DNA of 64,000 nucleotides from Sorangium cellulosum (GCF_002950945.1 NZ_CP012673.1:13011501-13075500); one strand, 5' to 3'. Positions 26,953 to 36,890 are shown, counted from the stretch's first letter. Notes: generated by a model not told the origin, from the sequence alone. Numbers and translations: made by a program.

Positions 26953-27309
26953 ATGAGCTCGGACCCCGAACGCGACGACCCCAAGCAGGATCTCAAGCAG
27001 GGGCTGAGCCTGCTCTGGCGCGCCGCACGCAAGACGGCCGTGGACCTGCGCAAGGACCTCGATCGCACGAGCGTCGGCAAGGTCATCGACGACGCCGGAC
27101 GCGAGCTCGTGCGGGCGGCGTCGAACGTGGTCGGCCGGATCGGCGCCGAGCTGAGCAAGGGCCCGTCGCCGGCGCCCCGCGAGGAGGGGCGCGACGACGA
27201 CGCCGGGCCCGACGCCCCGGCGAGGCCGCCCGCCGGGCCGACGCCGGAGGATCCGGGGTTCCGGATCGCGGTCGATCCGGACGACGACAAGGGCGAGAAG
27301 CCCCGCTGA
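26953..27309 (+). CDS. Small conserved-type hypothetical protein
   Basis: An excellent ribosome site (AAGGAGG) precedes ATG 26953, which I prefer over an upstream GTG/ATG-type start at 26896. The 118-residue product has a helical, charged middle (WRAARKTAVDLRKDLDR and VIDDAGRELVRAASNVVGRI) and an acidic, Pro-rich C-terminus (DPDDDKGEKPR). It has no signal peptide or membrane segment. I do not recognise a family. It follows the diguanylate cyclase by 72 bases and converges on the beta-propeller lipoprotein gene. Confidence 0.75.
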   Translation: MSSDPERDDPKQDLKQGLSLLWRAARKTAVDLRKDLDRTSVGKVIDDAGRELVRAASNVVGRIGAELSKGPSPAPREEGRDDDAGPDAPARPPAGPTPEDPGFRIAVDPDDDKGEKPR

Positions 27310-27346
27310 GGGGCGCTGCGGGCCGAGGTCTGCCGCCGCGGGACGG

Positions 27347-27390
27347 CGGGCGCCGTGCGGGCGGCGGGCGCCGCGCGGGCGGCGGGCGCC
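27347..27390. repeat. 18-bp GC-only tandem repeat between convergent genes
   Basis: The unit CGGGCGCCGTGCGGGCGG (27347-27364) recurs with one change at 27365-27382 and in part at 27383-27390. It occupies the short gap between two converging genes. It could fold and slow transcription from both sides, but no T run marks a classical terminator. Confidence 0.6.
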
Positions 27391-27399
27391 CTGGATCGC

Positions 27400-28776
27400 T
27401 CAGCGGGAAGGCAGCACGTCGAGCTCGCGGCGCAGCAGCCGCTGCATGCTCGCGAGCTCCGGCTGCGGCAACGCGAGGACGCGCTCGATCTGCTCGGCGA
27501 GTGATGCGGCCGCCGCGGGCGGCGCGGTCGCGGCAGCCGAGGCCCCGGCCGCGCCCCGGGCGACCGCCGCCGCGGTGAGCCCGTCGGCCTGCACCACACA
27601 CGACTGGATCGGCCGCCCGAGCGAGGCGCGCCCCGCCAGCGCCCCCCGCGGCGCGTCGAGGAACACGACGCCGCCGCGCGCGTCGCACAGCGCGAAGCCG
27701 CCGGCGTACGCCGCGCCGCCGAGCCAGTCGGCCTCGCCCGCGTGGGCCCACGCGAGCGCGCCCGAGCGCGCGTCGAAGCCGACGGCGATCCGGTGGTACG
27801 TCGCCGCGAAGCGCTCGTCCTCGATGCCCGCCGGGCCCGACGCGCGCGGGCGGGCGTAGCGCCGCGCCTTGTCGTCGGCCGAGGCGAGCGGCCCTGGCAC
27901 CTCGGTCCCGCCGGTCAGCCACGCCGGCGTCCCGGGCAGCTCGCGCGGCGGCAGCCGCGCCGTCGACGCGCGCCCGGCCGGCGCGAGCCCGATGGCCTCG
28001 TCGAGGCGCGTCGCCGCCTCGCCGCCGAAGAAGACGGCGCCGCCGAGCAGGAACGCGCGGCTCACCTCGCTCATCTCGGCGCGGAGCTGCGTCCGCGCCA
28101 CCTCGCCGCCGGTCTGCAGGTCGAACACCGTGACGTACCGCCCGTCCCACGGCAGGAACGCGTAGCGCCCCACGACGGCGGGCACGCCGATGACGGCGGT
28201 GTCCTCGATCTGGCGCATCACCTCCCCGTCGCGGTTCACCGCGAGCAGCACGCTCCTCGTGCCCGTGGTCGACTCGATCGACACCATGGTGGTCTCGCCG
28301 TCGTCGCCCGCGCCGCGGAGCCTGCCGCCGGCGTTCCGCTTCCAGAGCAGCCTGCCGGTGCGCGCGTCGAGCGCGAACAGCTCGCCCCGCCCGAGCCCCA
28401 CGACGACGTTCCCCGCGACGGCCGGCCGCGCGTCGAGCCGGTGCACGAACGACCACGCGGCGCCGCCGTCGAGCGGCACGCCGACGAGCCGGCGCGCGTC
28501 CTCGCCCGCGACGCCGACCGCCACGTCGACGCCGACCGGGATGGGCGTGCCCGCGAACCGCCGCTGGAACTCCGCGATGCCCGCGCCGCCGTCGTCCTTC
28601 CAGCGCCGGTCGAAGGCCTCGCCGTACGTCTGGCCGCCGCCGCAGGCGACCGCGAGGGCCGCGAGCGCGCCGGCCGGCGCGAGGAGGAGGGCCCGGACGG
28701 CGTCGGCGGCGGCGGCGCGAAGCCGGGCGCGAGGCGGGGCGCGAAGCCCGGTACGAGGCGGGGACGGTCTTCGCAT
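27400..28776 (-). CDS. PQQ-like beta-propeller lipoprotein
   Basis: I prefer ATG 28776; the frame is open to 28845. A basic N-terminus, hydrophobic stretch and lipobox LAVACGGG make it a lipoprotein. The remaining about 410 residues carry beta-propeller blades of the PQQ-binding-like type (GELFALDARTGRLLWKRNAG, VTVFDLQTGGEVART, VGFDARSGALAWAHAG, VVFLDAPRGALAGRASLG). BamB in the outer-membrane assembly machine has this fold, but the gene lacks BamB-specific context, so I leave the role open. The C-terminus is Ala-rich with a final helix (LAEQIERVLALPQPELASMQ). Confidence 0.8.
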   Translation of the reverse strand: MRRPSPPRTGLRAPPRARLRAAAADAVRALLLAPAGALAALAVACGGGQTYGEAFDRRWKDDGGAGIAEFQRRFAGTPIPVGVDVAVGVAGEDARRLVGVPLDGGAAWSFVHRLDARPAVAGNVVVGLGRGELFALDARTGRLLWKRNAGGRLRGAGDDGETTMVSIESTTGTRSVLLAVNRDGEVMRQIEDTAVIGVPAVVGRYAFLPWDGRYVTVFDLQTGGEVARTQLRAEMSEVSRAFLLGGAVFFGGEAATRLDEAIGLAPAGRASTARLPPRELPGTPAWLTGGTEVPGPLASADDKARRYARPRASGPAGIEDERFAATYHRIAVGFDARSGALAWAHAGEADWLGGAAYAGGFALCDARGGVVFLDAPRGALAGRASLGRPIQSCVVQADGLTAAAVARGAAGASAAATAPPAAAASLAEQIERVLALPQPELASMQRLLRRELDVLPSR

Positions 28777-29036
28777 GGGAGCGCTGCGGCGGTGGTAGCG
28801 CGGGTTCGAGGGGCGGGCCAAGCGGGGCGGCTGGCGATCGGCCATGTCGAGCCTCGGCGCCGATCAGGCGGGCATGAGCGGGCACTTGCTTCGCGAAGCG
28901 CACGGCCGTACGCGCGGGGTCGCGCCCTTCGCAGGTCCGCTCGATACGGCGGAAGCTCCATCGTGTCGCGCCTGAGGTCATCGTGATCCCTGGGTGCGCG
29001 GTCCAGGCGCGGCGCTGAGCGCTGAGAGGAGAGCTT

Positions 29037-30674
29037 ATGCACAGGATTTTCACGTTCGCGCTCGCTGGCACGGTGCTCCTTGGGGCCTCATCGCCGGCTC
29101 ACGCGAGGCGGTCGGCCCTTGTCGAGGGGGCGCGGATACACGGCACCAACGGGATGAACGTGGGGCCGGATGGTCGGCTGTACGTCGCGAGCTTCCTTGG
29201 CAATGAGATCGCCGTCGTGAACCGCAGGAGCGGAGCCATCGTGAACCGGCTCGACGGGTCGGACGGGATCGATGGCCCGGACGACCTCACGTTCGGCCCG
29301 GATGGCTCGCTCTACTGGACCTCGCTCATCCCCGGCAACGTCGTGCGGCGCTCGCCGTCGGGCGAGATCACCCAGCAGCACGTCGCGTCGGGGGTCAACC
29401 CCATCACGTTCTCCGATACGGGGAGGCTCTTCGTGGCCCTCGACTTCTTCGGTGACGGGCTCTACGAGCTCGATCCGGATCTGTCTGATCCGCCGCGCCA
29501 CATCGCGAGCAACCTCGGCTTCCTGAACGGCATGGACTGGGGCCCCGACGGCAGGTTGTACGGGCCTATCTGGACGCAAGGCCGGGTGGTCAGCATCGAT
29601 GTGGACTCCTGCACCGGCGCGGTCGACCCGGAGGTGGAGTGTGATCTCCAGACGGTCGCTGACGGCCTCCTCATCCCCGCGGCGGTCAAGTTCGACGGGC
29701 TCGGCCGGCTCCACGCGGTCGATCAGAGCGGCGAGGTGGTGCGGATCGACATCGCGACGGGCGAGAAGGAGCTCGTCGCGGAGCTCCCGCCCGGGCTCGA
29801 CAACCTCGCCTTCGACGCGCAGGACAAGCTCTATGTGTCGAGCGCCAGCGACGGCTTCATCGTCCGGATCGAGCCGGACGGGCGGGTGCGCACGCTCCTC
29901 CCGGGCGGCCTCATCATGCCCGGCGGCGTGGCCGTGATGACGGAAGGAGGGGCCGAGTCGGTCTATGTGGGCGATCTCGCCTCGTTGCGGAAGTTCGACG
30001 GAGACACCGGCGCTCCGCTCGGCGTCGAGCGGTCGCTCCTCGGCGTCTCGGATCTGCACGGGCCCGCCACGGTGTTTGCGGACGGCTCGACGTTGATCTC
30101 GACCTCGTGGTTCGCCAGCGTGGTTCAGATCTACGACCCGGCGACGGCCACCGTGCTCGATACCTACAGCGACTTCGTCTCGCCGCTCAACGCGGTCCGG
30201 CTAGAGGGCGATCTCGTGGTGGCCGAGCTCGGCGCGGGGCCGGGCGCGGCGCGCGTCGTCCGGGAGACCGGCGGCGGCCCCGTGACGCTCGCGCCGATGA
30301 CCGTGCCCTCGGGCCTCGCCGTGTCGGGCGGCGACCTCTGGGCCGCCGACTGGGCCACGGGCGAGGTGCTCCAGGTGGTGTCTGGGGGCGCGGCGCTCTC
30401 TCCGCCGCTCGTGGTGGCCGACGGCCTGGATCAGCCGGAGGGAATGGCCGTCGATCTGGACGGCACCCTGCTCGTCGTGGAGAGCGGGAGGCGCCGCCTC
30501 CTGCGCGTCGACCCGTCGACCGGGGACACCTCGGTCGTGAAGAAGCACCTCGAGGTGGGGCTCGACGCGGTCTCGGGGACGGTGCCGACCTATGCGATGA
30601 GCAGCGTCGCCGTGGGCCCGTCGGGGACGATCTATGTCTCTGGCGATGAGGGCAATGTGCTTTATCGATTCTGA
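29037..30674 (+). CDS. Secreted SMP-30/NHL-type beta-propeller protein
   Basis: GAGAGGAGAG precedes ATG 29037. Residues 1-23 form a Sec signal peptide ending SSPAHA. The 520-residue mature protein is built of repeated propeller blades of the SMP-30/gluconolactonase/NHL kind, each with a phrase like GPDGRLYVASF, GPDGSLYWTS or GPSGTIYVSGD. Several Asp/Asn residues suited to metal binding occur in the blades. It has no lipobox, so it is probably periplasmic or extracellular. Function could be lactone hydrolysis or binding; the sequence alone does not decide. It is divergent from the lipoprotein gene upstream. Confidence 0.8.
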   Translation: MHRIFTFALAGTVLLGASSPAHARRSALVEGARIHGTNGMNVGPDGRLYVASFLGNEIAVVNRRSGAIVNRLDGSDGIDGPDDLTFGPDGSLYWTSLIPGNVVRRSPSGEITQQHVASGVNPITFSDTGRLFVALDFFGDGLYELDPDLSDPPRHIASNLGFLNGMDWGPDGRLYGPIWTQGRVVSIDVDSCTGAVDPEVECDLQTVADGLLIPAAVKFDGLGRLHAVDQSGEVVRIDIATGEKELVAELPPGLDNLAFDAQDKLYVSSASDGFIVRIEPDGRVRTLLPGGLIMPGGVAVMTEGGAESVYVGDLASLRKFDGDTGAPLGVERSLLGVSDLHGPATVFADGSTLISTSWFASVVQIYDPATATVLDTYSDFVSPLNAVRLEGDLVVAELGAGPGAARVVRETGGGPVTLAPMTVPSGLAVSGGDLWAADWATGEVLQVVSGGAALSPPLVVADGLDQPEGMAVDLDGTLLVVESGRRRLLRVDPSTGDTSVVKKHLEVGLDAVSGTVPTYAMSSVAVGPSGTIYVSGDEGNVLYRF

Positions 30675-30901
30675 CGGAGCGCTCCCAAGGTCGACGCCGC
30701 CGCGAGCAGGGCGCCGCGAGGCCGGCGCAGCTCGGTCGCCGCGAATTCATGAGCAACTAGAGAGGGAGAAGGACGTCGAAGCGCTCCGGAGACTCAAGCC
30801 CCAGCTCCGGGATCTGCCCTGGTCGACAGAACGTTCTTCGATGCGATCCGGCCGGCGCCGCCTTCTCGCCGGCGAGCGCCACGGCTATAGAACGCCCCAC
30901 G

Positions 30902-32950
30902 ATGCGCGCCCACCACCACATCGCCGCCTTCGCCCTGTGCGCTGCCCTTCAGTCCGCCTGCTCGCCTCCCCCGCCGCCCGCTGAGCCGCCCTCGCCCGCG
31001 CCGCAGCCCGCCGCGGCCGCGGCCGCGAGCGCGGCGGCGCCGAGCGGCACGGCCGCGGCGCCTGCGCCCGAGAGCACCGTCAAGGTGCTGGACGAGGTGG
31101 GCGGCGTGACCGCGGCCTCGTACGCGCCCCGCGGCTTCGACAAGCTCACCGCGCAGCAGCGCGTGCTCGCCTACCACCTCGCCCAGGCGGCGCTGGCGGG
31201 GGATCCGCTCTTCACGATGCAGACCTCCAGGTACGGCTGGCCGGCGACGGAGCTCATGATCCAGCTGCTCGCGCAGAAGGACAAGATCGAGCCCGCGCTG
31301 CGCGACAAGCTGGCGACCTACCGCAAGATGCTCTTCGTGCATCACGGGATCCACGACGCGCGCACGGGGCAGAAGCTCGTCCCGCCCTTCTCGCAGAAGG
31401 AGCTGGAGGGCGCGGCCAGGGCCCTCAACGTCGCGATCCCGAAGGGTCTGCTCGCGGGGCTCTTCGATCCCAGGATAGCGCCCGCCGTCACCAACAAGAC
31501 GCCTGAGAAAGGCAAGGACCCGATCCTCGAGTCCGCGGCGACCCACTACGAGGGGGTGGCCAGCAAGGACCTTGTCAACTTCGACGAGAAGTACGAGCTC
31601 AACGGCCGTATCGTCAAGAAGGGCGGCAAGCTCGTCGAGGAGGTCTACCGGGCCGGCGGCGACGGCGCGCAGCCCGGCGTGGGCGCGAAGGAGCTCGGCC
31701 GGGTGGTGAAGCACCTCGAGGACGCCATCCCGCTCGCGCCGCCCGCGCAGCAGGAGCCGCTCAGGCACCTCATCACCTACCTGAAGACCGGCGAGCCGGG
31801 CGAGTTCACGAGGCACGACATCGCCTGGCTCAAGCAGGTCTTCCCGGTCGATTACATCCTCGGCTTCATCGAGACGTACAGCGACGTCCGCGCGCGCAAG
31901 GGCGGCTTCGAGGGCATCGTCTTCATCACCGATCCGGATCGTGATCCGCCGCTCCAGGCGCTCGCGAGGAACGCGCAGTACTTCGAGCAGAAGATGCCCT
32001 GGGAGGCGAAATGGAAGCGCGACGCCTTCGCGGTGCCCGCGGCCGCGGCCGTGATCGCCGTCGCGGCCACGGGCGACGGCGGGCCGTTCACGTTCTCGGG
32101 CGTGAACCTGCCGAACGCGCAGGAGATCCGCGAGGAGCACGGCTCGAAGAACTTCGTGTTGACCTCCACGATGGATACCCGCCACGCGCTCACGTCCGAG
32201 AGGACCATCGATGAGTTCGCGCCGGAGGAGGTGCGCTCCGAGATGCGCCGCTGCGCGCGCCACCTGAGCTTCGCGGCGACCTCCTTCCACGAGGTCACCG
32301 GCCACGGCGCGGGCAAGGTGAACCCGGACCTCAAGGCGGATCCGGGAGAGCTCCTCGCCCCCTACTACTCGGCCCTGGAGGAGAGCCGCGCCGAGCGCGT
32401 GGCCGACTGGCTGGCAGGTGATCCCAGGACGGTGGAGATAGGCCTCTTGCCCGACGCCGGCTGCGCGCGCGTCTTCCCCGCGTTCGCGGCGTATAACCAG
32501 CTCACGATGCTGAAATCGGTGCCGCAGGGCGATGTGGCCGAGGACGATCACCTCCGCGCGGAGCTGATCGCCTTCGGCTGGGTGAAGGACAAGGGCGCCG
32601 TCGCCGTCGAGGTGCGCCATGGCAAGACGTTCTTCGTGGTGAAGGACCCTGACGCCTGGCGCAAAGCCTCGGGCGAGCTGCTCGCGGAGCTCCACCGGAT
32701 CAAGGCGACGGCCGATCGGGAGGCGCTGAAGGCGCTCGTGGAGAGGTACGCGACGCGGATCAACCCGGCGTGGCGCGACGAGGTGCTGGCCCGGCTGAAG
32801 GCGCTGAACCTGCCGCACGGCATCGTCACCATCCCGCCGATGATCACGCCGGTCCGCGACGCGGGCGGGAGAATCGTGGACGCCAGAGCCGAGCAGACCA
32901 CCTCGCTCGACGCCTACATCGCGGCGCTGGAGCAGGTCTGGACGGGCTGA
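30902..32950 (+). CDS. M49-type (dipeptidyl-peptidase III-like) lipoprotein peptidase
   Basis: The 682-residue protein has a lipoprotein signal (lipobox LQSAC), then a Pro/Ala-rich spacer, so it is probably anchored in the envelope. The zinc motif HEVTGHGAGK (about residue 462) fits the six-residue HExxxH form special to peptidase family M49. EESRAERVADW about 31 residues later supplies the third zinc ligand. FDEKYELNG and the long helical N-lobe also fit. Related proteins are sometimes mislabelled as reductases. It should cleave peptides or act on peptide-like substrates outside the cytoplasm. The gene stands alone with convergent neighbours. Confidence 0.88.
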   Translation: MRAHHHIAAFALCAALQSACSPPPPPAEPPSPAPQPAAAAAASAAAPSGTAAAPAPESTVKVLDEVGGVTAASYAPRGFDKLTAQQRVLAYHLAQAALAGDPLFTMQTSRYGWPATELMIQLLAQKDKIEPALRDKLATYRKMLFVHHGIHDARTGQKLVPPFSQKELEGAARALNVAIPKGLLAGLFDPRIAPAVTNKTPEKGKDPILESAATHYEGVASKDLVNFDEKYELNGRIVKKGGKLVEEVYRAGGDGAQPGVGAKELGRVVKHLEDAIPLAPPAQQEPLRHLITYLKTGEPGEFTRHDIAWLKQVFPVDYILGFIETYSDVRARKGGFEGIVFITDPDRDPPLQALARNAQYFEQKMPWEAKWKRDAFAVPAAAAVIAVAATGDGGPFTFSGVNLPNAQEIREEHGSKNFVLTSTMDTRHALTSERTIDEFAPEEVRSEMRRCARHLSFAATSFHEVTGHGAGKVNPDLKADPGELLAPYYSALEESRAERVADWLAGDPRTVEIGLLPDAGCARVFPAFAAYNQLTMLKSVPQGDVAEDDHLRAELIAFGWVKDKGAVAVEVRHGKTFFVVKDPDAWRKASGELLAELHRIKATADREALKALVERYATRINPAWRDEVLARLKALNLPHGIVTIPPMITPVRDAGGRIVDARAEQTTSLDAYIAALEQVWTG

Positions 32951-33017
32951 GCTCGGGGCTCGCCACACACCGGCGCGCGACGCACGTCGGGGCTCCCGTC
33001 CAGCGGTACCTCGTTGT

Positions 33018-35474
33018 TCAGCTCAAGGGCGGTGAACGACGATAGACGATCTGGCCGCCGGTGTTCGACAGCGCGTAAGTGAACCCGAGCTCCAGGGTCG
33101 AGCGGGTGACGACGCTCCCGAGGTCCACGTTCTGCTCCACCATCAGCCGCGCCGCCGCCGGCGTGATGCCGACGAGCACGACCTCGGCGCCGAGCAGCCG
33201 CGCCGCCCGCGCCGCGCGCAGGAGGTGCTCCACCGACGCGGCGTCGACGACCGCCATCCCCGTGACGTCGACCAGCACCACGCGCGCGTGGCGCTCGGTG
33301 ATGTCTCGCAGCATCGACTCGATGAACCGGCCGGACCGCTCCGCGTCCATCGTCCCGACGATCGGCATCACGAGGATGCTCCGCGCGATGGGCACGACCG
33401 GGCTCGAGAGCTCGCGGATCGTGCCGAGCAGCGACTCCTGGTGCCGGTTCGCCTGCTCGAGCTCGACCGTCCGCTCCGTGATGCGGCGGACGAGCTGTGT
33501 GTTCTCGATCGCCACGGCCATCGTGTCGACGACGCGCTCGATCATCGTGAGATCGTCGGGCGAACACGCCCCCCGGCGCCCGCTCTCCAGCACCAGGACG
33601 CCGAAGGCGGACCCGCCGGCAAGCAGCGGGACGCCGACCAGGGTGTGCGCCCCGTTCCTGCGCGCCTCGGCGACGTCGGGCGCGTCGTGGAGCTCGCTCG
33701 AGTGTGTGTCGACGAGGATCGACCGGGCGGTGCTCAGCACCCGCCCCACCATCGACCCCGCGTCGAGGGGGGCTCGCTCCTCGCGGAACCCCTCTTCCCC
33801 CGCGTTCACGCCGATGAAGAGGAGATCCATCGCGCCGCTTGCGTGGGGGATCTGCTCCCTCCGCTTCGCCGCCTTGCGGCTCGTGTCCAGGGCCAGGTAG
33901 TCGGAGAGGGGGAGCGACCAGGGCGTGCGCTCGAGCGTCACGACGTCGATGCCGGTGTCGATGAAGCGCAGCGCGGACGCTCCCCCGGAGCCGGCGCGTG
34001 TGGGCAGCCCGGCCAGGGCCGCCTCGACGCCCTTCGATCGCATGTCGTGGAGCAGCCGCACCGCGCGGTAGCCCATGTCGTGCTCGCGCTGGACCAGGGC
34101 CGCGTGGATGGTCCCTTCCCGGAGCATCGCGAGCGTGTCCGTGAGCAGATCGAAGGCGACGATCTTGAGCTCCCCCGCCCGCCCCAGCGCCCTCGCGGCC
34201 GTACCCCACGACAGGCCGTTCTCGGCGCAGACGCCGAGGGCGCCGGCGAGTCCTCCGGTCTGCGCGGCCTCCCGGGCGATCCGCATCCCGAGCTCCATGT
34301 CGAACCGGTCCTCGGCCGGCGGCTGCAGGTCGAGGGGCGCGCCGGAGACCGTCGCGCGGAACGCCTCGATGCGCTCGCGGCTGTTGATGGCGCTGAGCCA
34401 GAACGTCATCGCCCCGACCTTGCCTCCGTCCGGGAGCAGCCGGGCCATCATCTGCGCGGCGAGCCGCCCCGCCGCCACGTTGTCGGTCCCGATGTAGGCC
34501 TGGGCGCAGCTGCCCTCGACGGGCGGCGAGTCGATCGTGACCACCGGGATCCCGGCGTCCACCGCCCGGCGGATCGCCGGATCGAGGACCTCCGGGGTGA
34601 TCGGCGCCACGGCGATGCCGTGCACACGCCGGTCGATGCCGTCCTCGAGGAGCCCGCGCTGCTCGGCGGCGCTGTGGGCGGGGACGTTGCGGACGTCCAC
34701 GTGGACGCCGAGGCTGCGCCCCGCGACGAGGGCGCCGTCGCGGAGGTTGTTCCAGTACGCCACCGGCGCCCGCTGCGGGACGTGGTAGATGCGGAGCTCG
34801 CGGGCCGCGGCGTCGCCGCGCGAGCCCCCGGCGGGAGCGTCGCTCAGCAGGACGAGGTGCACGGAGCGCCACTCGGGCCTGAGCTGCACGCTCTTGAGCC
34901 CTTTCGAGATCGTCTCCACGAGCTCAGGCGGGCTATTCTGCGCGGCCACCGCGCTCAGCACCGCCTCGAGCACACGCACCTCCTGGGCCGACCGCGCCTT
35001 GTCGTTGTAGAGCTCGCGCCGCTCCAGCGCCGCGCCGGCGCTCTCGGCCAGCGCGCGGAGCCGCGCCCAGCGCTCGTCGGAGGGCGCCTGCCCGTCCGGC
35101 TGCTCGACGGCGAGCACGCCGATCGTCTGTCCCTGCACGCGCACCGGGGTGAGGACCACGACCGCGCCCGCGGGCACGAGGTGCAGCGAAGGCGCGCCCG
35201 GCAGGTGCTCGCGGTACCAGTCGGCGGCCGCCATGACCCGAGCGCTGTCCGCGGAATCAAGCGTCGAGAGCGTCGCTATCGCGGTGGCCGGCCCCGCCTC
35301 GCCGGCGACCTCCTGCGGGCTCGCCAGCACGCCAGCGAGGCCGACAGAGGCCTTGTACACCAGCTGCTCCCCGTCCCGGGCCAGGAGGCTCCCGCGCTGC
35401 GCGGAGGGCACGGTGCCCACGGCGTCCAGCACGATACGATACAGGGTTGCATGAAGATCGAGACCGGTGACCAT
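33018..35474 (-). CDS. GAF - periplasmic-binding-protein-like - GAF - STAS regulator
   Basis: 818 residues from ATG 35474, with AAGG just upstream; an in-frame GTG at 35498 is possible. The N-terminal GAF-like domain (about 1-165) is followed by a LacI/ribose-binding-protein-like domain (about 190-480: GIAVAPITPEVLDPAIRRAV, IPVVTIDSPP, YIGTDNVAAGRLAAQMM, GALGVCAENGLSWG). A second GAF domain follows (about 510-670), then a coiled coil and an RsbR-type STAS domain (about 690-815: MPIVGTMDAERSGRFIESML, VVLVDVTGMAVVDAASVEHL). No signal peptide or membrane segment exists, so the sugar-binding-type domain should be cytosolic. The STAS domain suggests a stressosome-like partner-switching output. The expected phosphorylated-residue position in the STAS loop reads VTGMAVVD and lacks an obvious serine before VVD. 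Confidence 0.85.
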   Translation of the reverse strand: MVTGLDLHATLYRIVLDAVGTVPSAQRGSLLARDGEQLVYKASVGLAGVLASPQEVAGEAGPATAIATLSTLDSADSARVMAAADWYREHLPGAPSLHLVPAGAVVVLTPVRVQGQTIGVLAVEQPDGQAPSDERWARLRALAESAGAALERRELYNDKARSAQEVRVLEAVLSAVAAQNSPPELVETISKGLKSVQLRPEWRSVHLVLLSDAPAGGSRGDAAARELRIYHVPQRAPVAYWNNLRDGALVAGRSLGVHVDVRNVPAHSAAEQRGLLEDGIDRRVHGIAVAPITPEVLDPAIRRAVDAGIPVVTIDSPPVEGSCAQAYIGTDNVAAGRLAAQMMARLLPDGGKVGAMTFWLSAINSRERIEAFRATVSGAPLDLQPPAEDRFDMELGMRIAREAAQTGGLAGALGVCAENGLSWGTAARALGRAGELKIVAFDLLTDTLAMLREGTIHAALVQREHDMGYRAVRLLHDMRSKGVEAALAGLPTRAGSGGASALRFIDTGIDVVTLERTPWSLPLSDYLALDTSRKAAKRREQIPHASGAMDLLFIGVNAGEEGFREERAPLDAGSMVGRVLSTARSILVDTHSSELHDAPDVAEARRNGAHTLVGVPLLAGGSAFGVLVLESGRRGACSPDDLTMIERVVDTMAVAIENTQLVRRITERTVELEQANRHQESLLGTIRELSSPVVPIARSILVMPIVGTMDAERSGRFIESMLRDITERHARVVLVDVTGMAVVDAASVEHLLRAARAARLLGAEVVLVGITPAAARLMVEQNVDLGSVVTRSTLELGFTYALSNTGGQIVYRRSPPLS

Positions 35475-35689
35475 GCGCCTTACGTCCCCGCAACCCACCC
35501 CGACGGCGGCGCGGTCCGACGCCAGGAGGCGTGATCGATCGGCACCTTGTCAAGGGTGACCGAGCCGCCTCGGGCGCCGCTCACCTCCTCCGCCCGGCAT
35601 CCTCCGCGCAGGGCATCCACGCAGGTGTTCTGCGACCCTCATGGCCCCACGCCGTCGTTGAGCCGCTGGCGACCGGGGCCCATGTGCGT

Positions 35690-36050
35690 GCGACCGCTGC
35701 GGATTAGTCCGCTGGTTCTCTCCGAACGCGAAGCTCACCAGCCCCCATGGTCGTACCCGCACCGCGCGACGTCCTCCCCCGACCCGGGGAAGACCATCTC
35801 CCGCAGTCAGAATTGAGCCCCTAATAGCTGAGACAGATCAGCATTAACCATCAGCGTCTGCGTCGATCTTGCTCGCAACCCACGTCTCCCCCGCGAAATG
35901 TGCTTCGTCGGAAGCTTCCCATTCCGCGGCACGAGGTGCTGGTCGACGTACGCCGTCTCCTCCTCGCCGGCGACCCCGTGCCGGTGCACCCGCCGCTCGC
36001 CCGCGCCAGCGTAAAGCGCCCGCGACTGTTGCCGGCCCCGACACACCGCG
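35690..36050 (-). pseudogene. Decayed Rhs core remnant (module 6)
   Basis: Two stretches match the Rhs core seen intact at 52840-54200. 35690-35812 corresponds to the QEMVFPGSGEE/YGYDHGG region, and about 35865-36035 to the GAGERRVHRHGVAGEEETAYVDQHLV region. Between them about 35 bases resemble the 3' part of the HEAT-like immunity gene of module 3 (NADLSQL is still readable). Stops and frame changes interrupt all of it. It is the oldest, far end of the array and carries no usable toxin or immunity gene. Confidence 0.75.
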
Positions 36051-36539
36051 GGAATTCGAACAGCCCGGCCGCTCCTCATCATGTTGCTCAGGTCTGCTCC
36101 CGTTCCAGCCTCATCATGCGCAGCGTAACCACCCGACCAACGCCATCGTGACCAGCCCAGCGGGGCCGGCTACCTGTCCCCATCGCGACGAACGAGGAAG
36201 CGATGGCGACGAGGGCGGAGTGGGCCGAGCGGGCGGAGCGATGGGAGCGGAGCGGGCTGTGGGTCAGCCGCACGGGCACAGGCAGCGCCATATAATTCAG
36301 CTCTGCTCGATCGCGACTCGGTCGGGATCGTCGAGATTCGCGACATGTCTGGACGCCGCAGGCCCGGCTCGTCGGCCTTTATGCGCCACAGGCGAGTGCC
36401 AGACTTGCGGTGGTTCCTCGCGTGACTCAGATACTCCCTGGTTCGTGAGGGAAGCCCACCACGAGCTGAGCTCGCGGGTAACCCCAGCATTTCCACAGGC
36501 AGAGGCAGCTGGCCAGCTACCGTCACGTCGAGGTGCACC
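36051..36539. other. No gene recognised
   Basis: Neither strand shows a frame with a domain or credible start. It separates the Rhs remnant from a small + strand lipoprotein gene. Confidence 0.45.
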
Positions 36540-36890
36540 GTGAAACCAATACGTCATGTCACGGCCGTGGCCAGCATGCCGGTCGCCACCCTGATCTCGG
36601 GATGTCTCACAGAGGCAGGATCGACGCTTGAAGAGGAAGGCGATGTAGCGACCGAGACAACAAACGAGACCAGTGGAGCGATTTCCAGTCCATCGCTCTC
36701 TACCGAAGCGTATCCAATCAGACCGATGCCGCTGTATCGCGTCGAAGATCCGTGCCTGCTGCCCAATCCCTCCAGGCGGTGCTTTCCGAGGATTCCTCCT
36801 GTGATCCCTCCTATTGTAATGACCAATACCCCGCCCGTGCCGCCACCCCCACCGGGGCCCGAGCCTTATCCAGCACCCGTTTCTCGCTAA
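36540..36890 (+). CDS. Possible small lipoprotein
   Basis: The GTG at 36540 opens a frame with a lipoprotein-like leader (MKPIRHVTAVASMPVATLISGCLTE in pieces; lipobox LISGC at about residue 22) and a 95-residue mature part. That part is first Thr/Glu/Ser-rich, then Pro-rich (PPVPPPPPGPEPYPAPVSR at the end) with two cysteines. It is the only + strand candidate inside the Rhs array. The ribosome site (GAGG) is weak and the composition could mislead, so this call is tentative. Confidence 0.45.
   Translation: MKPIRHVTAVASMPVATLISGCLTEAGSTLEEEGDVATETTNETSGAISSPSLSTEAYPIRPMPLYRVEDPCLLPNPSRRCFPRIPPVIPPIVMTNTPPVPPPPPGPEPYPAPVSR

Noticed and set aside
23380..27578. Very long overlapping + strand frames across the radical SAM and GGDEF genes
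   Set aside because: They are out-of-frame readings of two genes with complete motifs. Only the frame from 24313 encodes the GAF and GGDEF domains.
27083..29071. A CRISPR-like or repeat-protein signal in GC-rich low-complexity frames
   Set aside because: The apparent repetition comes from Arg/Gly/Ala codon bias in shadow frames of the beta-propeller gene. No regular repeat-spacer pattern exists anywhere in the window.
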